From Streptomyces sp. NBC_00461 (GTDB lineage: Bacteria; Actinomycetota; Actinomycetes; Streptomycetales; Streptomycetaceae): a stretch of DNA of 64,000 nt. Positions within the stretch are counted from its first letter, which is position 1; each line of letters opens with the position of its first letter. Of the stretch, positions 51,381 to 60,380 are shown piece by piece. The notes under the pieces are model-generated. The model made no database searches and was not told where the DNA came from. It saw only the letters and a program-made list of their open reading frames with translations. Position numbers and translations under genes: made by a program. The DNA lies in NCBI RefSeq assembly GCF_036013935.1, contig NZ_CP107902.1:2327001-2391000 (forward strand), given 5' to 3'.

Positions 51381-52304
51381 ATGCGAAGTGAGCCCGTGGT
51401 CCAGGTTCAGGCCCTGGTGAAGCGGTACGGCACAAAAACCGCTGTGGACGGCCTCGACCTGGTGGCCAAGGCGGGCGTGACCGCCGTACTCGGCCCGAAC
51501 GGCGCGGGCAAGACCACCACCGTCGAGACCTGTGAGGGGTACCGCAGGCCGGATTCCGGCACGGTGCGGGTCCTGGGTCTCGACCCGGTGCGACAGGCCC
51601 GTCAACTGCATCCGCGCATCGGCGTGATGCTGCAGTCCGGCGGTGTCTACTCGGGCGCGCGGGCCGACGAGATGCTGCGGCATGTGGCGAAACTGCACGC
51701 GAACCCGCTGGACGTGGACGCGCTCATCGAGCGACTCGGCCTCGGCTCGTGCGGCCGTACGACCTACCGCCGTCTCTCCGGCGGCCAGCAGCAGCGCCTC
51801 GCGCTCGCGATGGCCGTCGTGGGGCGTCCGGAGCTGGTGTTCCTCGACGAGCCGACCGCCGGCCTCGACCCGCAGGCCCGGCACGCGACCTGGGACCTCG
51901 TCCGCGACCTGCGCACCGACGGCGTCTCGGTCATCCTCACCACGCACTACATGGACGAGGCCGAGCAGCTCGCGGACGACGTCGCGATCATCGACGCCGG
52001 CCGGGTCATCGCCCAGGGCTCCCCGGACGAGCTGTGCCGCGGCGGCGCCGAGAACACACTGCGCTTCACGGGCCGTCCCGGCCTGGACGTGGGCTCCCTG
52101 CTGAAGGCGCTGCCCGCGGACTGCTCGGCGGCGGAGCTCACGCCGGGCTCGTACCGGGTCGTCGGCAAGGTCGACCCGCAGTTGCTGGCGACGGTGGCGT
52201 CCTGGTGCGCGCAGCACGGGGTGATGCCGGACCGGATCTCGGTCGAACGGCACACCCTTGAGGACGTGTTCTTGGAGCTTACGGGCAAGGAGTTGCGTTC
52301 GTGA
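51381..52304 (+). CDS. ABC exporter ATP-binding protein (DrrA-like)
   Basis: 307 residues. Walker A GPNGAGKTT, signature LSGGQQQR, Walker B LVFLDEPTAGLD, H-loop LTTHYMDEAEQLAD. C-terminal extension of about 80 residues as in drug/daunorubicin-type exporters. Coupled to the ABC-2 permease (GTGA overlap). Substrate unknown. Confidence 0.9.
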   Translation: MRSEPVVQVQALVKRYGTKTAVDGLDLVAKAGVTAVLGPNGAGKTTTVETCEGYRRPDSGTVRVLGLDPVRQARQLHPRIGVMLQSGGVYSGARADEMLRHVAKLHANPLDVDALIERLGLGSCGRTTYRRLSGGQQQRLALAMAVVGRPELVFLDEPTAGLDPQARHATWDLVRDLRTDGVSVILTTHYMDEAEQLADDVAIIDAGRVIAQGSPDELCRGGAENTLRFTGRPGLDVGSLLKALPADCSAAELTPGSYRVVGKVDPQLLATVASWCAQHGVMPDRISVERHTLEDVFLELTGKELRS

Positions 52305-53074
52305 CGACGGCAACCGGTACGTACGCGCCCAAGCCGGGTGCGTCCCCCCTCCCCCGCATGATCGCGGCCCAGGCAGCGCTTGAGACGAAGATGCTGCTGC
52401 GCAACGGCGAGCAGCTGCTGCTGACGGTCGTGATCCCGACGCTGCTGCTGGTGCTGTTCAGCTCGGTGGACATCGTCGACACCGGCGCGGGCAAGGCGGT
52501 GGACTTCCTCGCGCCCGGCATCCTGGCCCTCGCCGTCATGTCCACGGCCTTCACGGGCCAGGCGATCGCGACGGGCTTCGAGCGGCGCTACGGCGTGCTG
52601 AAGCGCCTCGCCTCCTCGCCGCTCCCCCGCTGGGGCCTGATGACCGCGAAGACGGCGTCGGTCCTGGTCACGGAGGTCCTCCAGGTGATCCTCCTGACGG
52701 TGATCGCCTTCGCCCTGGGCTGGTCGCCCGAGGGCAACCCGGCGGCCGTGCTGCTCCTGCTGATCCTGGGCACGGCGGCCTTCTCGGGCCTGGGCCTGCT
52801 GATGGCCGGCACGCTGAAGGCGGAGGCGACCCTGGCTGCCGCGAACCTGGTCTTCCTGCTGCTGCTCGTGGGCGGCGGCGTGATCGTGCCGATGGACAAG
52901 TTCCCGCAGGGCGCTCAGGACGTCCTGGGACTCCTGCCGGTCTCCGCCCTCTCCGACGGTCTGCGGGACGTGCTGCAGCACGGGGCCGGCACGCCCTGGG
53001 GCGACCTGGGGATTCTGGCCGTGTGGGCCGTCGTGGGGCTCGCGGCCGCCGGGAGGTTCTTCCGCTGGGAGTAG
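52301..53074 (+). CDS. ABC-2-type exporter permease
   Basis: 257 residues, six transmembrane helices. ABC-2 pattern FLAPGILALAVMSTAFTGQAIATGFERRYGVLKRLASSPLP and GGGVIVPMDKFPQGAQDVLGLLPVSALSDGLR. Partner of the ATPase at 51381. Confidence 0.9.
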   Translation: MTTATGTYAPKPGASPLPRMIAAQAALETKMLLRNGEQLLLTVVIPTLLLVLFSSVDIVDTGAGKAVDFLAPGILALAVMSTAFTGQAIATGFERRYGVLKRLASSPLPRWGLMTAKTASVLVTEVLQVILLTVIAFALGWSPEGNPAAVLLLLILGTAAFSGLGLLMAGTLKAEATLAAANLVFLLLLVGGGVIVPMDKFPQGAQDVLGLLPVSALSDGLRDVLQHGAGTPWGDLGILAVWAVVGLAAAGRFFRWE

Positions 53075-53120
53075 GGGCGTGGCGGACCCTCGTGAAAGCG
53101 TGCACAAGTGGACGCCTACG

Positions 53121-54131
53121 ATGGTGCGCGTGCCAAACGTGACCCACGCCGACGCGGTGGCGGCCCTGCGCAACCCGCTCTCCTTCATCGCCGCACGCTG
53201 GACCCCGAAACCCGGGACGGTCCGGCGGGCGGCTCTTTCCGCGCTCGTCATGTCGGTGGTCATCGTGGTCACCGGCGGTGCGGTGCGACTGACCGCTTCC
53301 GGGCTCGGCTGCCCGACCTGGCCCAAGTGCACCGCCAACTCGCTCGCTCCCACCGGTGCGATGAACTTCCACAGCGCCATCGAGTTCGGCAACCGCATGC
53401 TGACGTACGTGCTGTGCGCCGCCATCGGCTGGGCGATCATCGCGGCGCGCTCGGAGAAGCCGTACCGGCGAAGCCTGACCCGGCTCGGCTGGGTGCAGTT
53501 CTGGCTGGTCATGAGCAACGCGGTGCTCGGGGGCATCGTGGTCCTGGTCGGCCTCAACCCGTACACCGTCGCGGCCCACTTCCTGCTCGCCTCGGCGCTG
53601 ATCGCGGTCGCCACCGTGATGTGGCAGCGCACCCGCGAGGGCGACGGGGCGCCCCGCCCGCTGGTCGGCAGGCCCGTGCAGCAACTGGTGTGGTTCCTGG
53701 TCGCCGCCTCCGTGCTGCTGATCGCGGTGGGCACCGTGGTGACCGGCGCCGGTCCGCACGCGGGCGACTCACGCGAGGTCGAGCGGATGCCGCTGGACTG
53801 GGAGACCGTCAGCAAGCTGCACGCCGTACTGGCCTGGATCGTGGTCACGCTGACCTTCGCCCTGTGGTTCATCCTCAAGGCGGTCGACGCCCCCAAGAGC
53901 CCCCTGCACCGCACCCGCGAACTCTTCCTGATCCTGCTGTCCCAGGGCGTCATCGGCTACGTCCAGTACTTCACCAACCTCCCCGAGGCCCTGGTCGGCC
54001 TGCACATGCTCGGCTCGGCCCTGGTGTGGATCGGGGTGCTGCGGGTCCTGCTGGCGATGCGGGAGCGGCCCGAGCCGGCGGCGGACCTGCCGGGGCCTTC
54101 GGCCGAGGTGACGGTGGGCACGCGCGCGTAG
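53121..54131 (+). CDS. ctaA: Heme A synthase (COX15/CtaA)
   Basis: 336 residues from ATG 53121; a leaderless GTG at 53130 behind TACGAT (53117-53122) is equally possible. Eight transmembrane helices. VTGGAVRLTASGLGCPTWPKC, EFGNRMLTYV, VVTGAGPHAGD and KLHAVLAW carry the conserved histidines and cysteine pair. Converts heme O to heme A for cytochrome aa3 oxidase; ctaB lies 1.7 kb on. The C-terminus ends in a 34-bp-period direct repeat. Confidence 0.92.
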   Translation: MVRVPNVTHADAVAALRNPLSFIAARWTPKPGTVRRAALSALVMSVVIVVTGGAVRLTASGLGCPTWPKCTANSLAPTGAMNFHSAIEFGNRMLTYVLCAAIGWAIIAARSEKPYRRSLTRLGWVQFWLVMSNAVLGGIVVLVGLNPYTVAAHFLLASALIAVATVMWQRTREGDGAPRPLVGRPVQQLVWFLVAASVLLIAVGTVVTGAGPHAGDSREVERMPLDWETVSKLHAVLAWIVVTLTFALWFILKAVDAPKSPLHRTRELFLILLSQGVIGYVQYFTNLPEALVGLHMLGSALVWIGVLRVLLAMRERPEPAADLPGPSAEVTVGTRA

Positions 54132-54176
54132 GCGCTCACTCCGGACCCTGACCACGCGCGCGTAGGCGCTCACTCC
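54119..54176. repeat. 24 bp direct repeat at ctaA / amidohydrolase junction
   Basis: CACGCGCGCGTAGGCGCTCACTCC-like 24 bp copies at 54119-54142 and 54153-54176 (period 34). The first holds the ctaA stop, the second the stop of the convergent amidohydrolase. A recent tandem duplication of the junction. Confidence 0.85.
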
Positions 54177-55276
54177 AGTCCGTACACCCTGCGCGCGTTC
54201 CCGGCCGCCACCATCCCGGCCACCCGCTGCGCGTCCGCCAGCGACCACGCCCCCTCCGCGACCCAGCCGCCCAGCACCCGCCCCAGGGCCTCCCGGAACA
54301 ACCGCGCTCCCACGACGTGCAGCTCGGGCAGCCCATGAGCCCCGCTGGAGAAGAGGATCTTCCCGAAGGGGGCCAGCTCCAGGATCTCGGCGAGGACGGT
54401 GGCCGCGCGGGCGCCGGTGCGGACCAGGGCGGCCCCCGAGTCGGCGTACACGTGCGGGAAGACACCGGCGAGATGGGCGGCATGGCGGTGGTAGGGGTAG
54501 CCGTGCAGCAGGACCAGGTCCGTGCCCAGTCCGGCCGTGGCGCGGACGAAGTCGGTGAGCAGCACCGGGTCCGTGCGGTCGATGCGCTGGCCCGGTTCGC
54601 CGAGTCCCGCGTGGAGCTGGAGCGGCAGCCCGGAGGCGACGGCGATCCACAGCAGGTGCCGCAGCAGAACCGGGTCGGTCAGCTCGCCGCCCACTCTGCG
54701 GCCGGCCAGCCACCGCCCGGCGGCACCCCGCACCTCCCCGGGCCCGGGCGGCTCGGGCGCGAGCGCCAGCCCGTGCCGTACGCCCGCGACGGAGGTGAAG
54801 GCCACCGCGCTTCCGGCGGCGCCGTGCACCGACTCGGCGAGGTTGGCGAGGAAGGACTCGACGGTGCCGGAGGTGTCCGCGACCTGCTCGGCCAGTAACT
54901 CCAGGCGGACGATCTCGCGGGCCTCGGCGTCCCCGGCGGACGCCAGCTCGGTGGGTCCGGTGAGGTCGCCGGGCAGCCCCGTGTCGACCAGATACGTCGT
55001 GATGCCGCTGCCGCGCAGGAGTCTGCGGCCCGTCTCCGGTACGCCCAGTTCACGACGCCGGGCGAGATAGCGGGCGGGGGGACAGTGCGGTTCCAGGCCG
55101 AGCAGCGGGGGGCACCAGCGGCGTACGGCGAAACCGGTCTGTGTGTCGAAGAGGGTGGTGCCGGGCGCGGGCGGTCCCTCGGTGCGCGCCAGCTGGGCCT
55201 CGAAGGTGCCGAGGCCCAGCTCCGTCCTCAGTACGCCGTGGCAGTACTGGTCCACGAGGGACGGCGTTTCGATCAT
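54170..55276 (-). CDS. Amidohydrolase-family protein (FluG/amidohydrolase-2-like)
   Basis: 368 residues, TIM-barrel metal hydrolase. LVDQYCHGVL at the start carries the first ligand histidine; LPLQLHAGLGEPGQRID, LVLLHGYPYHRHAAHLAGVFPHVYADSG and FGKILFSSGAHGLPE carry the others and the catalytic acid region. Substrate unknown. Confidence 0.8.
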   Translation of the reverse strand: MIETPSLVDQYCHGVLRTELGLGTFEAQLARTEGPPAPGTTLFDTQTGFAVRRWCPPLLGLEPHCPPARYLARRRELGVPETGRRLLRGSGITTYLVDTGLPGDLTGPTELASAGDAEAREIVRLELLAEQVADTSGTVESFLANLAESVHGAAGSAVAFTSVAGVRHGLALAPEPPGPGEVRGAAGRWLAGRRVGGELTDPVLLRHLLWIAVASGLPLQLHAGLGEPGQRIDRTDPVLLTDFVRATAGLGTDLVLLHGYPYHRHAAHLAGVFPHVYADSGAALVRTGARAATVLAEILELAPFGKILFSSGAHGLPELHVVGARLFREALGRVLGGWVAEGAWSLADAQRVAGMVAAGNARRVYGLE

Positions 55277-55382
55277 CCGGACTCCCCGTGAACCTGGACC
55301 GTGCGGTGCCTTACAGGTCCTAACGGGTGAACCGGGTCCTAGGTGTTGCTCTCGCGCACCCCGTGCGAAAAGCCGGCGGCCG

Positions 55383-55715
55383 TCAGGTGTTGGACGGGCC
55401 GCCCACCTGGATCCCCGCCATGCGCGTCCACTCGTACGGGCCCGTCTTCACCTTGGCCGCGAACTCGCCGTCGAAGTCCTCGTGGACGGTGATGCCGGAC
55501 TTCTCCACCGCCTTCTCGGCCAGCTCGTACGAGGGCGCCACCAGATCGCCCCAGCCGCCGTCCTCACCGACGAGGACGATGCGCGCGCCGCGCTCACCGA
55601 TGTGGGCCACCTGGCCCTCGGCCCCACCGTGCGCCTTGGAGAAGGCGTTGATCTGCTTGGCGAGGCGCGCCACCTTGCGCTCGGCCTTCGGGTCAACCTG
55701 CTGAGTCTCTGCCAT
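55383..55715 (-). CDS. Conserved small protein of unknown function
   Basis: 110 residues. Basic, helical N-terminus (PKAERKVARLAKQINAFSKAH), then GERGARIVLVGEDGGWGDLVAPSYELAEKAVEKSG. No known catalytic motif, no membrane segment. It reads like a conserved actinobacterial protein. A terminator hairpin lies in front of it, so it is probably a separate unit from ctaB. Confidence 0.72.
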   Translation of the reverse strand: MAETQQVDPKAERKVARLAKQINAFSKAHGGAEGQVAHIGERGARIVLVGEDGGWGDLVAPSYELAEKAVEKSGITVHEDFDGEFAAKVKTGPYEWTRMAGIQVGGPSNT

Positions 55716-55751
55716 GGCCAGGATGCTACCGACGGGTAGATCGAACGGCGA

Positions 55752-55789
55752 CGGGCGGGGTGCGTGGCCTTGACCACGCACCCCGCCCG
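55752..55789 (-). terminator. Hairpin terminator after ctaB
   Basis: Perfect 16 bp stem (55752-55767 with 55774-55789), 6 nt loop, 37 bp past the ctaB stop. Confidence 0.82.
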
Positions 55790-55796
55790 CAACGGC

Positions 55797-55827
55797 GTAC
55801 AGGGACGAGCTGGTACAGGGACGAGCT
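55797..55827. repeat. 15 bp tandem direct repeat at ctaB 3' end
   Basis: GTACAGGGACGAGCT at 55797-55811 and 55813-55827. The second copy contains part of the ctaB stop codon. A small duplication similar in kind to that at the ctaA end. Confidence 0.85.
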
Positions 55828-56773
55828 AACGGAGGAAGGGGTCCACCGCGACCGCCACGAACAGGATCGACACGTAGGTGATGGACCAGTGGAACAGCCG
55901 CATCTCCTTGAGCTTCCCGCCCGTCACCTCCGCCTTGGCCCTGTTCTGCAGCCCGTGGGCCTCCCACAGCCAGAAGCCGCCGGCCAGCAGCGCCACGAGC
56001 GTGTAGAACCAGCCCGTGTAGCCGAGGGGGGTGAGCAGGAGCGAGACGGCCACCATCACCCAGCTGTAGATCACGATCTGCTTGGCGACGACCTTGTTGG
56101 AGGCGACGACCGGCAGCATCGGCACGCCCACGCGCGCGTAGTCGTCCTTGACCTTCATCGACAGCGGCCAGTAGTGCGGCGGCGTCCAGAAGAACATGAC
56201 GAGGAAGAGGATGACCGGCGCCCACGACACGGAGTTCGTGACGGCCGACCAGCCGATGAGCACCGGAAGGCAGCCGGCGATGCCGCCCCACACGATGTTC
56301 TGCGAGGTTCGCCGCTTGAGGATCATCGTGTAGACGACGACGTAGAAGAGCAGCGCGCCGAGTGACAGCCACGCCGACAGCCAGTTGACGGTGAGGCCGA
56401 ACAGGAGCGTGGAGACCACTGCGAGGGTGATGCCGAAGGCGAGGCACTCGCGCGGGCTGACCATGCCGGTGACCAGGGGGCGCTGCGAGGTGCGGTCCAT
56501 CAGCGCGTCGATGTCGCGGTCGATGTACATGTTCAGCGCGTTGGCGCCGCCCGCCGAGAGGTAGCCGCCGAGGCAGGTGAGCAGCACCAGCGTCAGGTCC
56601 GGCACACCCTGCTGGGCGAGGAACATCACCGGAACGGTGGTGATGAGCAGGAGCTCGATGATCCGCGGCTTGGTCAGCGCCACGAACGCCTTGACACGGG
56701 CCCCGAACGGCCGGTGACGCGGGCTCTCGCTGGCACCGAGTACCCCCGCTGGACGGGATTCGACGGCCGTCAC
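55826..56773 (-). CDS. ctaB: Protoheme IX farnesyltransferase (heme O synthase)
   Basis: 315 residues from GTG 56773. UbiA-family membrane prenyltransferase with about nine helices. First Asp-rich motif [18 protein letters not shown]; conserved [29 protein letters not shown]. Makes heme O from heme B for ctaA. Divergent from tkt. Confidence 0.94.
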   Translation of the reverse strand: MTAVESRPAGVLGASESPRHRPFGARVKAFVALTKPRIIELLLITTVPVMFLAQQGVPDLTLVLLTCLGGYLSAGGANALNMYIDRDIDALMDRTSQRPLVTGMVSPRECLAFGITLAVVSTLLFGLTVNWLSAWLSLGALLFYVVVYTMILKRRTSQNIVWGGIAGCLPVLIGWSAVTNSVSWAPVILFLVMFFWTPPHYWPLSMKVKDDYARVGVPMLPVVASNKVVAKQIVIYSWVMVAVSLLLTPLGYTGWFYTLVALLAGGFWLWEAHGLQNRAKAEVTGGKLKEMRLFHWSITYVSILFVAVAVDPFLR

Positions 56774-57136
56774 GCACACCCCTACAGAGACATCCCAGCA
56801 AGCCCGACCCGTGTGAAGTCCCGGTAAAGGCTCGCGCGTACCACGCCACTTTAGACGTTGCCCATACCCCGGCCTTCGCGGGGGTCGGGTCGTGTTGAAA
56901 GGGGCCGCCACAAGAGCCCGCCGCCACTCGGTTGAGCACTCGGACGAGCGCCTGCGTATTCAGTTGCCAAATGGCTGTCCAGCCCGGTCGGGAGGCAGAT
57001 CTCGGCGACTCCCGGCAGTCTGGAATGACTCGAAAAGATGCACGTACTTACGGGGGTAGGCTCGACAACGGCCGGTGGGCGTCCAGTGCGCCGGCATTCG
57101 ACATGCGTGACATGTGGAGAGGAGCCCTGACTCAGG
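56774..57136. promoter_or_regulatory. Divergent region ctaB / tkt
   Basis: 363 bp without a gene. On the tkt side GGGGGTAGGCT (TAGGCT at 57057-57062) is a plausible -10 box, about 75 bp before GTG 57137, but no clear -35 was found. GAGAGGAG lies 13 nt before the start. No conserved palindrome recognised. Confidence 0.4.
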
Positions 57137-59224
57137 GTGAGCACCAAGCCGACCACCACAGACCTCGAGTGGACCGAGTTGGACCAGCGGGCCGTGGACA
57201 CCGCCCGCGTCCTGGCCGCCGACGCCGTACAGAAGGTCGGTAACGGCCATCCGGGTACGGCCATGAGCCTGGCGCCTGCCGCGTACACCCTCTTCCAGAA
57301 GGTGATGCGCCACGACCCGGCCGACCCGGACTGGGTCGGGCGCGACCGCTTCGTGCTGTCCGCCGGCCACTCGTCACTGACCCTGTACACGCAGCTCTAC
57401 CTGGCCGGCTTCGGCCTGGAGCTGGACGATCTGAAGGCCTTCAGGACCTGGGGTTCGAAGACCCCCGGCCACCCGGAGTACGGCCACACCAAGGGTGTGG
57501 AGACGACGACCGGACCGCTGGGACAGGGTGTCGCCAACGCGGTGGGCATGGCCCTGGCCGCCCGCTACGAGCGCGGGCTGTTCGACCCGGACGCGGCGCA
57601 GGGCGAGTCCCCCTTCGACCACTTCATCTACGCGATCGCCGGTGACGGTTGCCTGCAGGAGGGCATCTCCGCGGAGGCGTCCTCGCTGGCGGGCCACCAG
57701 CAGCTGGGCAACCTGGTGCTGCTGTGGGACGACAACCACATCTCCATCGAGGGCGACACGGAGACGGCCGTCTCCGAGGACACCGTCAAGCGCTACGAGG
57801 CCTACGGCTGGCATGTCCAGCGCATCGCCCCGAAGCCGGACGGCGACATCGACCCGCACGCCGTCTACAACGCGATCGAGGCCGCGAAGAAGGTCACCGA
57901 CAGGCCGTCCTTCATCGCGATGCGCTCGATCATCGCCTGGCCCGCCCCGAACGCGCAGAACACCGAGGCCGCGCACGGCTCGGCGCTCGGCGACGACGAG
58001 GTCGCGGCCACCAAGCGTGTCCTCGGCTTCGACCCTGACAAGAGCTTCGACGTCGCGGGCGAGGTCCTCAAGCACACCCGGCAGGCGCTGGAGCGCGGCC
58101 GCGAGGCGCAGGCGGAGTGGGACAAGTCGTTCCAGCTGTGGCGCCAGAACAACCCGGAGCGCGCGGTCGACTTCGACCGCATCCACGCGGGCGAGCTGCC
58201 CACCGGCTGGGAGGAGAAGGTCCCGGTCTTCGAGCCCGGCAAGGGCATCGCGACCCGCGCCGCGTCCGGCAAGGTGCTGCAGGCGCTGGGCGCGGTCATC
58301 CCCGAGCTGTGGGGCGGTTCGGCCGACCTGGCCGGCTCCAACAACACGACCATCGACAAGAACTCCTCGTTCCTGCCGGCGGACAACCCCCTGCCGGAGG
58401 CGGACCCGTACGGCCGCACGATCCACTTCGGCATCCGCGAGCACTCCATGGCCGCGGAGATGAACGGCATCACCCTGCACGGCAACACCCGTGTCTACGG
58501 CGGTACGTTCCTGGTCTTCTCCGACTACATGCGCAACGCCGTGCGCCTGTCGGCGCTGATGCACCTGCCGGTGACGTACGTGTGGACGCACGACTCCATC
58601 GGTCTGGGCGAGGACGGCCCCACCCACCAGCCCGTCGAGCACCTGGCCTCGCTGCGCGCCATCCCGGGCCTGAACGTGGTCCGCCCGGCCGACGCCAACG
58701 AGACCGCGATCGCCTGGCGCGAGATCCTCAGGCGCTACACCAAGGTCTACGGCAAGGGCGCCCCGCACGGCCTGGCGCTGACCCGTCAGGGCGTGCCGAC
58801 GTACGAGCCCAACGACGACGCGGTCAAGGGCGGCTACGTCCTGTTCGAGGCCGAAGGCGGTGAGGCGCAGGTCGTCCTGATCGCCACCGGTTCCGAGGTG
58901 CACGTCGCCGTCGAGGCGCGCGAGCAGCTCCAGGCCGACGGGGTGCCGACACGGGTCGTGTCCATGCCGTGCGTGGAGTGGTTCGAGGAGCAGGACCAGG
59001 GGTACCGGGACAGCGTCCTGCCGCCGAACGTGAAGGCGCGCGTCGCGGTGGAGGCCGGTATCGGTCTCACGTGGCACAGGTACGTGGGGGACGCCGGTCG
59101 CATCGTTTCCCTGGAGCACTTCGGTGCTTCGGCCGACGGCAAGGTGCTCTTCCGCGAGTTCGGCTTCACTGCCGAGAACGTGGCTGCCAAGGCACGGGAA
59201 TCCATCGCCGCCGCCCAGCGCTGA
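57137..59224 (+). CDS. tkt: Transketolase
   Basis: 695 residues, GTG start. Thiamine diphosphate motif GDGCLQEGISAEASSLAG...WDDN; VQKVGNGHPGTAMSLAPA at the N-terminus; DSIGLGEDGPTHQPVEH and the C-terminal domain VLIATGSEV. Transfers two-carbon units in the pentose phosphate pathway. First gene of tkt-tal-zwf-opcA-pgl. Confidence 0.96.
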   Translation: MSTKPTTTDLEWTELDQRAVDTARVLAADAVQKVGNGHPGTAMSLAPAAYTLFQKVMRHDPADPDWVGRDRFVLSAGHSSLTLYTQLYLAGFGLELDDLKAFRTWGSKTPGHPEYGHTKGVETTTGPLGQGVANAVGMALAARYERGLFDPDAAQGESPFDHFIYAIAGDGCLQEGISAEASSLAGHQQLGNLVLLWDDNHISIEGDTETAVSEDTVKRYEAYGWHVQRIAPKPDGDIDPHAVYNAIEAAKKVTDRPSFIAMRSIIAWPAPNAQNTEAAHGSALGDDEVAATKRVLGFDPDKSFDVAGEVLKHTRQALERGREAQAEWDKSFQLWRQNNPERAVDFDRIHAGELPTGWEEKVPVFEPGKGIATRAASGKVLQALGAVIPELWGGSADLAGSNNTTIDKNSSFLPADNPLPEADPYGRTIHFGIREHSMAAEMNGITLHGNTRVYGGTFLVFSDYMRNAVRLSALMHLPVTYVWTHDSIGLGEDGPTHQPVEHLASLRAIPGLNVVRPADANETAIAWREILRRYTKVYGKGAPHGLALTRQGVPTYEPNDDAVKGGYVLFEAEGGEAQVVLIATGSEVHVAVEAREQLQADGVPTRVVSMPCVEWFEEQDQGYRDSVLPPNVKARVAVEAGIGLTWHRYVGDAGRIVSLEHFGASADGKVLFREFGFTAENVAAKARESIAAAQR

Positions 59225-59257
59225 CGCTCACATACGACACGTAGGAGATGTAATTCC

Positions 59258-60376
59258 ATGACAGACGCACTCCAGCGCCTCTCCGAAGAAGGCGTCGCGA
59301 TCTGGCTGGACGACCTGTCGCGCAAGCGGATCACGTCCGGCAACCTCGCCGAGCTGATCGACCAGCAGCACGTCGTGGGCGTCACCACCAACCCGACGAT
59401 CTTCCAGAAGGCGATCTCCTCCGGTGACGGTTACGAGCAGCAGCTCACCGACCTCGCCGTCCGCAAGGTCACCGTCGAAGAGGCCGTACGCATGATCACC
59501 ACGGCGGACGTCCGCGACGCCGCCGACATCCTGCGCCCGGTGTTCGACGCCACCGACGGCCAGGACGGCCGCGTGTCGATCGAGGTCGACCCGCGCCTGG
59601 CCCACAACACCAGGGCGACCGTCGCCGAGGCCAAGCAGCTCGCCTGGCTGGTCGACCGGCCCAACACGCTCATCAAGATCCCTGCCACCAGGGCCGGCCT
59701 GCCGGCGATCACCGAGGTCATCGGCCTGGGTATCAGCGTCAACGTCACGCTGATCTTCTCGCTGGAGCGCTACCGCGAGGTCATGGACGCCTACCTCTCC
59801 GGCCTGGAGAAGGCCAAGGAGCGCGGCCTCGACCTGTCGCTGATCCGTTCGGTGGCGTCCTTCTTCGTGTCCCGTGTGGACACCGAGATCGACAAGCGGC
59901 TGGACGACCTGGGCACCGCTGAGGCCAAGGCTCTGCGCGGCAAGGCCGCCGTCGCCAACGCACGTCTCGCCTACCAGGCGTACGAGGAGGTCTTCTCTTC
60001 CGACCGCTGGAACAAGCTGGAGAACGCGGGCGCCCGCAAGCAGCGTCCGCTGTGGGCCTCCACCGGCGTGAAGGACCCGGCGTACAAGCCGACCCTGTAC
60101 GTCGACGACCTGGTGGCGCCGAACACGGTGAACACCATGCCGGAGGCCACCCTGCGGGCCACCGAGGAGCACGGCTCGATCACCGGCAACGCGATCGCCG
60201 GTACGTACGAGCAGGCCCGCGCGGACCTCGACGCCCTTGAGAAGCTCGGGATCTCGTACGACGACGTGGTCCAGGTCCTGGAGGACGAGGGCGTCGAGAA
60301 GTTCGCGGCGTCCTGGAACGACCTGCTCAAGTCGACCGAGGCGGAGCTGGAGCGCCTCGCCCCCTCGGAGGGCTGA
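59258..60376 (+). CDS. tal: Transaldolase
   Basis: 372 residues of the longer actinobacterial type. [13 protein letters not shown] (42-53); Schiff-base lysine K140 in TLIKIPAT. Transfers dihydroxyacetone units. 33 bp behind tkt. Confidence 0.95.
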   Translation: MTDALQRLSEEGVAIWLDDLSRKRITSGNLAELIDQQHVVGVTTNPTIFQKAISSGDGYEQQLTDLAVRKVTVEEAVRMITTADVRDAADILRPVFDATDGQDGRVSIEVDPRLAHNTRATVAEAKQLAWLVDRPNTLIKIPATRAGLPAITEVIGLGISVNVTLIFSLERYREVMDAYLSGLEKAKERGLDLSLIRSVASFFVSRVDTEIDKRLDDLGTAEAKALRGKAAVANARLAYQAYEEVFSSDRWNKLENAGARKQRPLWASTGVKDPAYKPTLYVDDLVAPNTVNTMPEATLRATEEHGSITGNAIAGTYEQARADLDALEKLGISYDDVVQVLEDEGVEKFAASWNDLLKSTEAELERLAPSEG

Positions 60377-60380
60377 TCTC

